This document shows, one piece after another, positions 41,033 through 49,920 of a stretch of DNA of 62,594 nt. The DNA is taken from positions 1 through 62,594 of the forward strand of contig DAOTXP010000027.1 of the NCBI GenBank assembly GCA_034435275.1, written 5' to 3'. The DNA comes from JBFMCC01 sp034435275 (GTDB lineage: Bacteria; Chloroflexota; Anaerolineae; Anaerolineales; Villigracilaceae). Position 1 is the first letter of the stretch. Every line of letters begins with the position of its first letter. Position numbers and translations under genes: made by a program. The notes under the pieces are model-generated. The model did not search any database. It was not told where the DNA came from and worked only from the letters and a program-made list of their open reading frames with translations.

Positions 41033-41470
41033 GTGTTTCTGGGAAAATATTCAATTACTTTGGATGAAAAGAGCCGCTTCCTTGTTCCGGCAAGATATAG
41101 GAAGAATCTATCAAACGGATTCTATTTGGCTCAAGGCTTTGATCGTAATCTTTGGGTGCTGACCAAGGGTGCCTTCGAAGCGATCTATCGAATAATCAGT
41201 TCTCAAAACCTTGCAGATCCCCTGGTGCGCTTGCTGCTTCGGATGATCCTGAGTACAACACATGAAATTCGTGCAGATCAGAATGGCAATATCACCATCC
41301 CGAAGGACTTGAAGGATTTTGCCAATATTAAACAAAATATCCTGATAATAGGTCAGGGTGATTATTTCGAAATTTGGGATCCCACTTTATGGGAAAAACA
41401 GGAGACCCAACTAAGAGATGCCGGGACAAATTCAAGAAGATTTTCTTCTCTCTCAATTGTTGCACGTTAG
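41033..41470 (+). CDS. MraZ-like SpoVT/AbrB-type DNA-binding protein outside a dcw cluster
   Basis: 145 aa, GTG start with GGGAG upstream. Two SpoVT/AbrB repeats: MFLGKYSITLDEKSRFLVPA (first) and HEIRADQNGNITIPKDLKDF (second), then the MraZ-typical IIGQGDYFEIWDPTLWEK. MraZ is a ring-forming repressor of the division and cell-wall cluster and binds TGGGN repeats. None of mraW, ftsL or mur genes is present here, and no TGGG-repeat operator is visible, so this is a second, repurposed copy. The second regulator follows 66 bp later. Confidence 0.85.
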   Translation: MFLGKYSITLDEKSRFLVPARYRKNLSNGFYLAQGFDRNLWVLTKGAFEAIYRIISSQNLADPLVRLLLRMILSTTHEIRADQNGNITIPKDLKDFANIKQNILIIGQGDYFEIWDPTLWEKQETQLRDAGTNSRRFSSLSIVAR

Positions 41471-41536
41471 ACTTCCTGTGTGTAATAAGCGGATGTGTTT
41501 GGTGTGTCGGACCAACCCAGCATTTAGGTGAGGCGC

Positions 41537-42190
41537 ATGAAAAAAATACGCATTCTAGTAGTTGACGACCAGGCATTAGTCCGAGAAGGCATTGCTACTA
41601 TCCTCTCCTTCCAGTCCGATGTGGAGGTAGTTGGCCAAGCGGAGGACGGGAGCAAGGCGGTGGAACTTGCTCGCAAGTATCGGCCTGAAGTTGTAATTCT
41701 TGACATGGTGATGCCACTTCAAGATGGATTATCCACCATTCCTAAACTAAAGGCCATCAACCCGGCTATTCGTATCCTTATACTTACAAGTTTTGCGGAG
41801 AGCGAACGGGTGTATCAGGCAATCAAGGCGGGCGCCTCGGGATATTTGCTCAAGGATACAACTCGGCTTCAACTAATGCAGTCGATTCGTGATGTGGCGA
41901 ATGGTCATGCATCCATCCATCCTTCGATTGCGATGAAGGTGATTCACGAGTTTGATCCCCAGTCCGATTCGTCAAACCTGGTCGAGCCGCTTACGCAACG
42001 TGAATTAGAAACCTTACGGCTCATTGCGCGGGGCCTTAGCAATCAGGATATCGCTGTAGCATTGTCGGTTCATGAAAGAACTATTGCAAAATACGTTAGC
42101 AATATCTTGAATAAGCTCCAGGTAACCAATCGCACGCAGGCGGCATTGTACGCGATACGTGAGGGGCTTGTTTCCGAAATGCCTGCCTAG
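41537..42190 (+). CDS. NarL/FixJ-family response regulator 2
   Basis: 217 aa. Receiver with VVDDQALVREGIATIL, phospho-Asp about 56 (VVILDMVMPLQDG), LTSFAESERV, LKDTTRLQ; LuxR-HTH LTQRELETLRLIARGLSNQD and HERTIAKYVSNILNKL. It is a close paralogue of response regulator 1, including the unusual NGHASIHPSIAMKVIHE linker (NGQASIQPSMAMKVIHE in copy 1). No kinase gene is adjacent. The ATG is preceded by GGTGAGG; the GTG three codons earlier is inside that RBS. Operator copy 2 lies 15 bp after its stop. Confidence 0.94.
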   Translation: MKKIRILVVDDQALVREGIATILSFQSDVEVVGQAEDGSKAVELARKYRPEVVILDMVMPLQDGLSTIPKLKAINPAIRILILTSFAESERVYQAIKAGASGYLLKDTTRLQLMQSIRDVANGHASIHPSIAMKVIHEFDPQSDSSNLVEPLTQRELETLRLIARGLSNQDIAVALSVHERTIAKYVSNILNKLQVTNRTQAALYAIREGLVSEMPA

Positions 42191-42204
42191 CATGCCAAAT
42201 GGTC

Positions 42205-42222
42205 ATGGTCATAAATGACCAT
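42205..42222. promoter_or_regulatory. palindromic operator copy 2 (TGGTCA-N4-TGACCA)
   Basis: ATGGTCAT-AA-ATGACCAT is a perfect 18-bp palindrome containing TGGTCA-TAAA-TGACCA. A third TGGTCA half-site abuts it at 42200-42205. It lies 110 bp upstream of the AAA ATPase start in an AT-rich leader; I could not fix the promoter there. Confidence 0.7.
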
Positions 42223-42331
42223 CTTGGATGAGAAAAGATGTCAAAATTCTAGAATAAAGATACTGAACTTTACTGGATTTGCAAAATCACTCAAATCAAT
42301 AAAATAAGATCAGTAATAAAACGAGGCATTC

Positions 42332-43594
42332 ATGAACAATTTCGATTATGTGAAGGCAACCGATTTCGACAGGGCATGGCTCAATTTCGAACTGGATTTA
42401 CCGCTCAAGCCCAATAAGAATCGCACGCCCAATCCGTTTTATATTGACCGTCCTGGGAATCCTATTGCAGAATTAACCGATGCCCTTATGGCGCCGTTTT
42501 ACCGTCCGCCCAAATTCTTCTTCTCTGGCCACCGCGGTTGCGGAAAGTCCACCGAACTGCAACATCTCCTAAGCAATACCCAGCTCCAGAAAAAATACTG
42601 GTTGCTGAACTTCAGTATTCGCGAAGAAACCGACATTATTGACATAGACTTCCGTGATGTTTTGCTCGCGATTGGTGGACGTCTCTTCCGGGAATACCGG
42701 AAGAGAGGTGGCGAACTGCCCGATCAGCTGCTCAGAGAGTTGAACAGCTGGAAGGGAAAGGTGGAGAAGGAAATATCAACGATCCTTGAAGGACGCAATT
42801 CAGACTATGAGGTTAGCGCCTCGGTGGATGCGTTCTTTGCAAACGCAGGACTTAAGATGAAGTTGGAACCTGCTACGCGTGTCATCCTTAGACAAGTGGT
42901 CGAGACTGACATAACCGGCCTTATTGCGATCATCAATCATATCGCGGCTGCCATTTATAGCCGCGAGCGCCTTATTCCTCTGGTCCTGATTGATGATCTG
43001 GACAAACCCGATCTGGAGAAAGCCCGAGCGATCTTTCATGATCGCAGAGAAATTATGATGCAACCGAATTGCGCTATTGTTTATACCGTCTCCAGTGCCT
43101 TGTTTTACAGCAAGGAATTTGATGCCATCCGTGACCAGGCACTCTTTCTTCCTAACATTAACCTGCACCCGCCGATGGATCCCGAAACTCATAACCCTGA
43201 GGGTTACAAAACCCTAAGTGATTTCGTCCACGTTAGAATGGATCTGTCATTGATCGAAGACGCTGCGCTCGAAAATGCGGTGACGTATAGTGGCGGCGTT
43301 TTTCGTGAGCTGGCACGCATCATACGGACTGCCATCGGACGCGCCAGGCGGCGAAACGCCTCCCAGCTTAGCATGGATGATATCGAATGGGCAGCTACCG
43401 AGATACGTAATGAATATCGGCGAATCCTGGATAAAGAAGACTTGAAGTTGCTGAAAAAGGTATCCGAAAACAACCGCATGGAATACAACGATCGCATGCG
43501 TCCCCTCCTGCAACTTCTCGCTCTCCTGGAATTTTGTGATGGTGAGAATTGGTGTGATGTCCACCCCGTACTGAGGAAACTGCTAAATGACTGA
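42332..43594 (+). CDS. AAA/STAND-like ATPase
   Basis: 420 aa. Walker A GHRGCGKSTELQHL at residues 66-79, Walker B PLVLIDDLDK about 216-225, a sensor-1-like YTVSSALFY, and a C-terminal helical/winged region (SGGVFRELARIIRTAIGRAR). The GHRGxGKSTEL loop is seen in ATPases of bacterial conflict and signalling loci. Residues about 130-175 are a coiled, charged insertion. It begins the AAA-TPR operon and its stop overlaps the start of the next gene by 8 bp, so the ATPase and the TPR protein are translated together. Role unknown. Confidence 0.85.
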   Translation: MNNFDYVKATDFDRAWLNFELDLPLKPNKNRTPNPFYIDRPGNPIAELTDALMAPFYRPPKFFFSGHRGCGKSTELQHLLSNTQLQKKYWLLNFSIREETDIIDIDFRDVLLAIGGRLFREYRKRGGELPDQLLRELNSWKGKVEKEISTILEGRNSDYEVSASVDAFFANAGLKMKLEPATRVILRQVVETDITGLIAIINHIAAAIYSRERLIPLVLIDDLDKPDLEKARAIFHDRREIMMQPNCAIVYTVSSALFYSKEFDAIRDQALFLPNINLHPPMDPETHNPEGYKTLSDFVHVRMDLSLIEDAALENAVTYSGGVFRELARIIRTAIGRARRRNASQLSMDDIEWAATEIRNEYRRILDKEDLKLLKKVSENNRMEYNDRMRPLLQLLALLEFCDGENWCDVHPVLRKLLND

Positions 43595-46283
43595 ACCAGC
43601 CCCCAAACCCTCGCAAGGACAAAGTTCCCTCCAGGAACGTGTGGAGATCATGGCCAAGGAATTGGAACTGGCAATTCACTGGCAGAGACCTTGCATCCTG
43701 TTCGCTGTTTACAGTTCCGAATATGTGCGTGCGGATGTGGAGACCATGCTGGAGAATTGTCTTATCGATCTTGGGCAGGAAACCATACACATCGGGGCGC
43801 GCGCTGGACAATCCCCGAACCTGTTCCAGGTAATGGGAGAGCATGAAGCGCATGACAACTTGGTCTTCTTTGTGGGTGATCTAAGCCGGAATCACCCCGA
43901 TGATACAAGTCTTTTTATATCCCTGAATGCGCGCAGGGAGTTCTTCATTGAGGGCAGATTCCGGATCGTTTTCTGGCTGACGCAGAAGGAAATCGCAGAC
44001 CTTGCGCATCGTGCCCCTGACTTTTGGTCGTTCCGGCACTGTGTTGTTGAATTCATCGAAGCGCCGAAGATGGAGCAGGTTCTGGTGCAGGAACTGGAGG
44101 CGGCATGGCAGGGTACCGGACAATATGCCGATCAATTTGAGGACACGGACGAGAAAATTTCACTGCGCGAGTCGCTCCTGGTCTCGATTCCCCAACACGA
44201 TGAAACAGCTTCCATTCGTGCCAACCTGCTATTGACGCTGGGTATTCTAAACTGGCGAAAAGGCGATTTTGAGAAGGCCGATGAACTGCTTGCAAAAGCG
44301 CTGAAGATTGCTACACAGATTCAGGATAACTGGTTCGAGGCAGAGTGCTATAACGCGAGCGCATTACTCTGGTCTAGCATGGGGAAGAATGAGGATGCAA
44401 TTGAGGCATACAAACAGGCAATCCGCCTTGCCCCGGAGCAGATTTTTGCGTGGAACAACCTGGGCAACCTGTGTGCGAAAATAGGCCGCAACGATGAAGC
44501 GCTGGTCACATTCCTAAAGGCAATTGAGTACAACCCACAGGATCCAATCGCTTGGAATGGGTTGGGTGATGTTTATCAAAAAATCGGCTATGTGGATGAT
44601 GCGATCACAGCATACCGCAAATCAATCCAGTTCATGCCGTCGTTTGCTCCTCCTTGGAACGGTCTTGGAGACGCCTACGCCAGTGTGGGTCGTGGAGATG
44701 ATGCGATAAAAGCGTACCAGCAGGCTGCTCAATTGAACCAGCGGTACGTCACACCGTGGCTGCGTTTGGGTAACCTCTTTTCCAAACAGGAACGATATCG
44801 TGACGCGCTGAAAGCGTTTCAACATGCTGCCATGCTTGATCCCCGGAACAGCTCGATCTGGAACGAGATGGGTCTGGTCTATTCTAGGTGCAATGCGCTT
44901 GAAGATGCTATAGCTGCATTCTCTAAAGCGATTGAGATCGACCGCGGGTATGGTAGTGCGTATAGAAATCTTGGCCTGGTATATACCAAGCAGGGAAAAT
45001 ACGCAGCCAGTGTCCCATTATTCTTGAGATCCGTTGAACTATTGCAGGAAGAGAAGGACAAGGCCGTTTCGTGGGAGTGTTTGGGTGATGTTTACCGGCA
45101 GTTGAATGAGTACGAAAAAGCTGTTGAGGCATATGAGATGGCAGACAAACTGGAACGGGGAAGCTTGACCCCATTCGGTGAGAAACCTCGTGAGGATGTT
45201 GCATCGTTTGTCACGCCGCAGCCAATGGAACCAATGGCTGATGTTCAAGTGGTGGAAGAAACGGACGGTAGTTTGACCGTCTTGGAATCGGAAGCCGTCC
45301 TCAACGTGGGGACTGTCATATCCCCTCAAGCAGCCCCTCCCACAATCGAGAAAGGCGATGAGGCCGCTCCTGGTTGGATATTCGGCTCGAACTGCGAGTT
45401 GGCGGATTCCGAGCAAAGCGAGAATGAAATCGCTTTCCCATCAGTCGAAACGCCGGACGAAACAGACAAAGTTGTACCGTCAATGCTGGTCAATCCGCAG
45501 CAGCCGGAGGCGATCCAAAACGCTGAGGAAAGCTCCACCGATGCCATGTTCTGGAACGAAAAAGGCAATGAGTATTTCAAACGAGGGGCGTTTGAAGATG
45601 CAATCATTGCTTACAACAAGGCCATCCAATTGGATGCTCGACTTGGCTGGTCCTACAGCAATCTGGCTCACATATACGTGATGCAGAATCAGTATGCCGA
45701 AGCGCTCTTGTTGTATCAGAAAAGCATCGATTTGTTGGATGCCGATAAGGATAAGGCGGTCTGCTGGAACGGCCTTGGTAATGTGTATCGTTGTTTGAAT
45801 GACTATGCCAACGCCGTGGCGGCATATCAAAAAGCCGCTGAGTTGGATCCGGACACTGCCGGGATGCGTGACGGTACCGGTGTCGGTAATAATGAAAGTG
45901 CCTCGAAAAGCGCGCAGGCCTGGAATGACCTGGGAGAGGCGTTTCTCAAGTCGGGATCGTACAAGGATGCCATAACCGCTTTTAAGAAGGCAATCGAGAT
46001 GGATCGCAAACTTGGTTGGGCCTATAGCAATCTCGCCCTTGCCATGTCATATCAGGGCAAGTATGCAGAGGCCATTCCGCTGTATAAGACGGCCGTTGAG
46101 CTGCTTTCCAGTAAGAAAGACAAGTCTATTTCGCTGAATCGTCTGGGTAATGCCTATCGCAAGTTGAACGATTACGACAATGCCATCAAGTCCTTCCAGG
46201 AGGCGATTGCATTGACTGATGAAGGTAAGGATCTCGTGACCCGCGTCCGCTTTAGTTTGTTGAGCAACTGCTGCGCCGATTAA
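43587..46283 (+). CDS. large TPR protein with P-loop-less STAND-like domain (paralogue 2)
   Basis: 898 aa. Residues about 15-190 repeat the domain of the 36527 protein: CILFAVYSSEYVRADVETML, NLVFFVGDLSRN, RIVFWLTQKEIADL and APDFWSFRH. Then some ten TPRs (about 205-530; AWNNLGNLCAKIGRNDEALV), an acidic linker (about 530-640), and a second TPR block (645-890) ending RVRFSLLSN. The ATPase next door has the intact P-loop that this protein lacks, so the two may act as an NTPase/partner pair. Overlaps the ATPase gene by 8 bp. Confidence 0.82.
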   Translation: MTEPAPKPSQGQSSLQERVEIMAKELELAIHWQRPCILFAVYSSEYVRADVETMLENCLIDLGQETIHIGARAGQSPNLFQVMGEHEAHDNLVFFVGDLSRNHPDDTSLFISLNARREFFIEGRFRIVFWLTQKEIADLAHRAPDFWSFRHCVVEFIEAPKMEQVLVQELEAAWQGTGQYADQFEDTDEKISLRESLLVSIPQHDETASIRANLLLTLGILNWRKGDFEKADELLAKALKIATQIQDNWFEAECYNASALLWSSMGKNEDAIEAYKQAIRLAPEQIFAWNNLGNLCAKIGRNDEALVTFLKAIEYNPQDPIAWNGLGDVYQKIGYVDDAITAYRKSIQFMPSFAPPWNGLGDAYASVGRGDDAIKAYQQAAQLNQRYVTPWLRLGNLFSKQERYRDALKAFQHAAMLDPRNSSIWNEMGLVYSRCNALEDAIAAFSKAIEIDRGYGSAYRNLGLVYTKQGKYAASVPLFLRSVELLQEEKDKAVSWECLGDVYRQLNEYEKAVEAYEMADKLERGSLTPFGEKPREDVASFVTPQPMEPMADVQVVEETDGSLTVLESEAVLNVGTVISPQAAPPTIEKGDEAAPGWIFGSNCELADSEQSENEIAFPSVETPDETDKVVPSMLVNPQQPEAIQNAEESSTDAMFWNEKGNEYFKRGAFEDAIIAYNKAIQLDARLGWSYSNLAHIYVMQNQYAEALLLYQKSIDLLDADKDKAVCWNGLGNVYRCLNDYANAVAAYQKAAELDPDTAGMRDGTGVGNNESASKSAQAWNDLGEAFLKSGSYKDAITAFKKAIEMDRKLGWAYSNLALAMSYQGKYAEAIPLYKTAVELLSSKKDKSISLNRLGNAYRKLNDYDNAIKSFQEAIALTDEGKDLVTRVRFSLLSNCCAD

Positions 46284-46308
46284 GGTTTTTAATACCACTG
46301 GAGGAACC

Positions 46309-48369
46309 ATGAGCGACTATGAATTCTGGAAAGAACTAGGCAAGATCTTCAACTCGGTAATTGCCTACCAGGAAAAAACGATCGAGTTTAACAAACGCTT
46401 CATCAATCCCTGGATCCGGTTAGGGAATGTGTTTGAGCAACAAGATCGTCATCGGGAGGCGGTGCGCGCCCACCAGCACGCCATTGAGATCGATCCGGAT
46501 AATGCGCAGAACTGGCTTGAGTTGGGGAACGCCCACTTCAGGAACCAGGCCTACACCGATGCGGAGCGCGCATTTCAAAAGGCAATTGAACTGGATCCCA
46601 ACCTTGGCTGGCCCTATAGCAACCTCGCGCTCATCTACGTGGAGCAGAACAAACATGCGGAAGCAAAGGCGCTCTACGAAAAGAGCATCCAGTTGTTGAA
46701 AGAGGACCGCGAAAAGGCAATCTCTTGGAATCGCCTGGGCAATTTGCATCGCAGACTCAATGAGTACGACCTTGCCATCCAGGCATTTCAAAAAGCCGAT
46801 GAATTAGATCAGGAAAACGCAGGCTTCAGGGATGAGTTGGATGAGGAGTTAACGCAAACCAGCGACCATCCGGGCTGTGAAACCGCGCTGAATGATCTGA
46901 TTGCCACCCCCATCCGATTGATCGTTGAACAAAGCCAATCTGAAGAAGAGACGCTTGCGACAGACGATATCTTCGAAGAAACGGTGGCGGCTGAAGTCGA
47001 TTTGCCTGCGAATAGGTCCCAGGAATTCGGGCAGGTGTCTGAGGAAGAATCGGATGGATCTGAAATCACAATGGAAAATTCTCTGCCCGTCTCAGAGTCA
47101 GCCGCTGATCCATCCATCATGCCCAATGAAGTTGATGCCGCGCCTTTGATGGAAAGCGAATCCAACTTGACCATTGACGGCGAGCGCTCCGTTGAGAACG
47201 CGAGCCCGGAGCAGCCCGAGGAGAAAGTGCAGCCCGTTGAGCCATCCATCATGCCCAATGAAGTTGACGCCGCGCCTTTGGTGGAAAGCGAATCCAACTT
47301 GGACATTGACGGCGAGCGTTCCGTTGAGATCGGGAGCCTGGAGCAGCCTGAGGAGAATGTACCGCAGAGCGAAGACACATTCAAACTAGTAACGGAGGAA
47401 CCCGCCGTCTCTGAAGCAGTGGAGGCTGTGTCCGATGAAATGGAGACTTACACCACTACTGAAATTGCCCCGCATGCGGAGACGGAAACCTATACCTTCG
47501 ATGCCGCGCCTGTGATGGTCGAGGAGACCGTTTCGCCTGCATCGGCGCCAGAGGAACTTCCATTGGAAACAGGCGAAGGAAGCCGGGAGAATGAAACGAA
47601 TGATCAATTGGAAGTGGAGATCGCGGAAGAACCCCCGGCGGAAACTGGCCAGGTCGTGATTGCCAGCGAAGTGGATGCCGAACCGCTGTCTCTCAGCCGG
47701 GAGATCTGTGAGGAAGTGCAAGAGAATCCTGTGCAGGACGAATCTGCCGCCATGGAATCCGCCGCAAGGGTTGTGGATGATGCCGGTAAGGAACACCCGG
47801 CTTCAGAACAGGCATCGTACGAGGCGTTTCTCAAGGACGATGAACAAGCGCAGAACCCATTTGTAACTGAAGCCTCACAGGAGGCCTTGCCGGAACAAGA
47901 TGTTGCGACTTCCCGCGAAGCGGTGACAATCATCGATGAGTCTGGCGAATTTCAACTGGAGATGGACACCAAAAATGCGCATGTCTGGAACGAACTTGGG
48001 AATGTCTATTTCAACAGAGGCGAATTTGACGATGCCATCATCGCCTACAGCAAGGCCATCGATTTGGACCGCTTGTTTGCGTGGCCGTATAGCAACCTTG
48101 CACTGGCCTACGTGCAGAAGGGTCACCTCGCGGAAGCCATGCTTCTTTATCAGCGAAGTATCGAGTTGTTCAAGAGTGAAAAAGACAAAGCCATTTCATG
48201 GAACCGCCTGGGCAATGTCTATCGCCGCTTGAATGATTACGATAATGCGGTCGCGGCCTATCAGCGTGCCGATGAACTCGACCCTGATAACACCACCATC
48301 TACATGCAATCTCGTTTCAGCCTGTTGGGCAATTTCCAAATGGAACAGAGCGCCAACTTTAACTCGTAA
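46309..48369 (+). CDS. TPR protein with long acidic repeat-bearing linker
   Basis: 686 aa. TPR block at residues 1-175 (NPWIRLGNVFEQQDRHREAV), a Glu/Pro/Ser-rich acidic linker (about 180-545) and a second TPR block (550-670) ending SRFSLLGN, which matches the end of the preceding TPR protein. The linker holds two tandem 44-residue copies starting PSIMPNEVDAAPL. No catalytic domain. It likely serves as a flexible scaffold in the same complex as its neighbours. It starts 25 bp downstream of the previous gene with TGGAGGAACC as RBS. Confidence 0.82.
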   Translation: MSDYEFWKELGKIFNSVIAYQEKTIEFNKRFINPWIRLGNVFEQQDRHREAVRAHQHAIEIDPDNAQNWLELGNAHFRNQAYTDAERAFQKAIELDPNLGWPYSNLALIYVEQNKHAEAKALYEKSIQLLKEDREKAISWNRLGNLHRRLNEYDLAIQAFQKADELDQENAGFRDELDEELTQTSDHPGCETALNDLIATPIRLIVEQSQSEEETLATDDIFEETVAAEVDLPANRSQEFGQVSEEESDGSEITMENSLPVSESAADPSIMPNEVDAAPLMESESNLTIDGERSVENASPEQPEEKVQPVEPSIMPNEVDAAPLVESESNLDIDGERSVEIGSLEQPEENVPQSEDTFKLVTEEPAVSEAVEAVSDEMETYTTTEIAPHAETETYTFDAAPVMVEETVSPASAPEELPLETGEGSRENETNDQLEVEIAEEPPAETGQVVIASEVDAEPLSLSREICEEVQENPVQDESAAMESAARVVDDAGKEHPASEQASYEAFLKDDEQAQNPFVTEASQEALPEQDVATSREAVTIIDESGEFQLEMDTKNAHVWNELGNVYFNRGEFDDAIIAYSKAIDLDRLFAWPYSNLALAYVQKGHLAEAMLLYQRSIELFKSEKDKAISWNRLGNVYRRLNDYDNAVAAYQRADELDPDNTTIYMQSRFSLLGNFQMEQSANFNS
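47110..47373 (+). repeat. 132-bp tandem duplication in the TPR protein linker
   Basis: Two copies of a 132-bp (44-codon) unit beginning CCATCCATCATGCCCAATGA at 47110 and 47242. They have about 85-90 percent identity by eye, keeping the frame. The duplication looks recent compared with the TPR repeats around it. Confidence 0.9.
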
Positions 48370-48384
48370 TTGCGGAGGATTTCC

Positions 48385-49920
48385 ATGAGCGAACATGAGT
48401 TGTGGAACGAATTGGGCAACCTGTACTTTATGTCCGCCGCCTACAATCAGGCGATCTATGCCTACCATCGCTCCATTCAACTGGAAAAACGATTCGGAAG
48501 ACCGTATAGTAACCTGGCCCTTACCTATGTTCGGCAGGGAAAATACGCTGAAGCCGTGGAACTGTATCGAATGGGCATTGAACTGCTTGCGGACGATAAG
48601 GAGAAGGCTATCTCCTGGTATCGCCTGGGCGATGTGTACAGATGCCTTAAGGATTACCGTGACGCCATCCTCGCCTACCAGCAGGGCGACCTGCTCGACC
48701 CCACCCTCAGCCAGGATGGCGACGAGATCGGGCAGGTCCTGTATGGGGCGTCCGGCCTGACCTCCCCCTCGGATCGAGACCAGACCGGAATGGCGGAAGA
48801 AGGCCCAAGCAATACGAAACTCCCCGCTTCAGACTCCCTCGAGCCTGATCCTATCTCCCCGGCGTGGGTCACCCGAACGCAGATCCAGCAACCGGAACCC
48901 GGGCTTGCAGAAGCAGAATCGACACCGGTCTCAGAGACGTCTGTATCAATCCAGGAAACCGGGGAACCCGATCCCGCCTTCGAGGAAGACTGTCTCCCGG
49001 ATCCAGAGGAGGAAGAACCGGGTGATTGGCATTTCTACTTCGAATCCAAGGATCCAGACATGGCTGCGGCGAAAGCGGAATCCGATGATCTTTCCGGGCA
49101 GGGATCGATGGCGCTCGTGCCAATTCCGAATCCGATCCCTGCGGCCCTCAATTCAAATAGTCTCTCCCGAACCTTGTCTGAGGGAATCCAAACCGAGACT
49201 CTTGCCCGCGTTGATTTCCAGGATGTGGCAGTCGTTGAGACCAACGACCCGCTCCCTGTTGTTTTCTCGACAACCAGCGTGCAGGAATCCCAGCCCGATA
49301 TCGTTGAAGAGGAAAAAGTGGCGGCCGCTCCGGATCAACAGGCTGTTGCGGAGAACTTTGTGGTTGCCCCCGATGAGCCGGAGTTGGAGATAGAAAAATC
49401 CCAGCGGCTGCTTGAAACCGAACCCTACAATGCGGCCGCGTGGGAATCTCTGGGAGATCTGTATAAGTCTGTTGGGAAGTACAAAGAGGCGATCTTCGCC
49501 TATCAGCAGGCCGTCTCCAACAATCCCAAAAATATCCAGTATCGGCATCGTCTGGGCATGATGTATGCAATTGAGGGCCGTGATGAAGAAGCGGTTGAGA
49601 CCTTCAAGGAAATCCTCAAACTCAACCCCGGTCACGGTCTGACCAACGCCACCCTAGGTGGATACTACCGCAAAATGGGACTGAAAGAACTTGCACAAAA
49701 ACACATTGATATCGCCATGAAAAATATTTATGATAGCGAAAACGAATACAACCAGGCGTGTTTGCAGGCTCTTTGTGGTAATGCGAACGAGGCGCTTAAA
49801 CTTCTCAGAATCGCTCTGGAATCGAAACAAACTTATGTGGATTGGGTGCTTCGCGATCCAGACCTGGACGGCATTCGGTCGGAGCCCGGCTTCAAGCAGC
49901 TGATTTCCGACTTCATGTAA
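48385..49920 (+). CDS. TPR protein with acidic linker, last gene of the AAA-TPR operon
   Basis: 511 aa. Starts MSEHELWNELGNLYFMSAAY, like the preceding protein (MSDYEFWKELGKIF), so the two are paralogues at the N-terminus. TPRs at about 1-110 and 330-440; an acidic Pro/Glu linker lies between (110-320). The C-terminal 70 residues (ACLQALCGNANEALKLLRIA ... VLRDPDLDGIRSEPGFKQLI) are of the kind that ends many TPR-fused signalling proteins. The ATG used has GGAGG 9 bp upstream. Confidence 0.8.
   Translation: MSEHELWNELGNLYFMSAAYNQAIYAYHRSIQLEKRFGRPYSNLALTYVRQGKYAEAVELYRMGIELLADDKEKAISWYRLGDVYRCLKDYRDAILAYQQGDLLDPTLSQDGDEIGQVLYGASGLTSPSDRDQTGMAEEGPSNTKLPASDSLEPDPISPAWVTRTQIQQPEPGLAEAESTPVSETSVSIQETGEPDPAFEEDCLPDPEEEEPGDWHFYFESKDPDMAAAKAESDDLSGQGSMALVPIPNPIPAALNSNSLSRTLSEGIQTETLARVDFQDVAVVETNDPLPVVFSTTSVQESQPDIVEEEKVAAAPDQQAVAENFVVAPDEPELEIEKSQRLLETEPYNAAAWESLGDLYKSVGKYKEAIFAYQQAVSNNPKNIQYRHRLGMMYAIEGRDEEAVETFKEILKLNPGHGLTNATLGGYYRKMGLKELAQKHIDIAMKNIYDSENEYNQACLQALCGNANEALKLLRIALESKQTYVDWVLRDPDLDGIRSEPGFKQLISDFM

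Noticed and set aside
47110..47373. Tandem repeat as a CRISPR-like array
   Set aside because: Only two long units, in frame and inside a coding linker; no short repeats with unique spacers.
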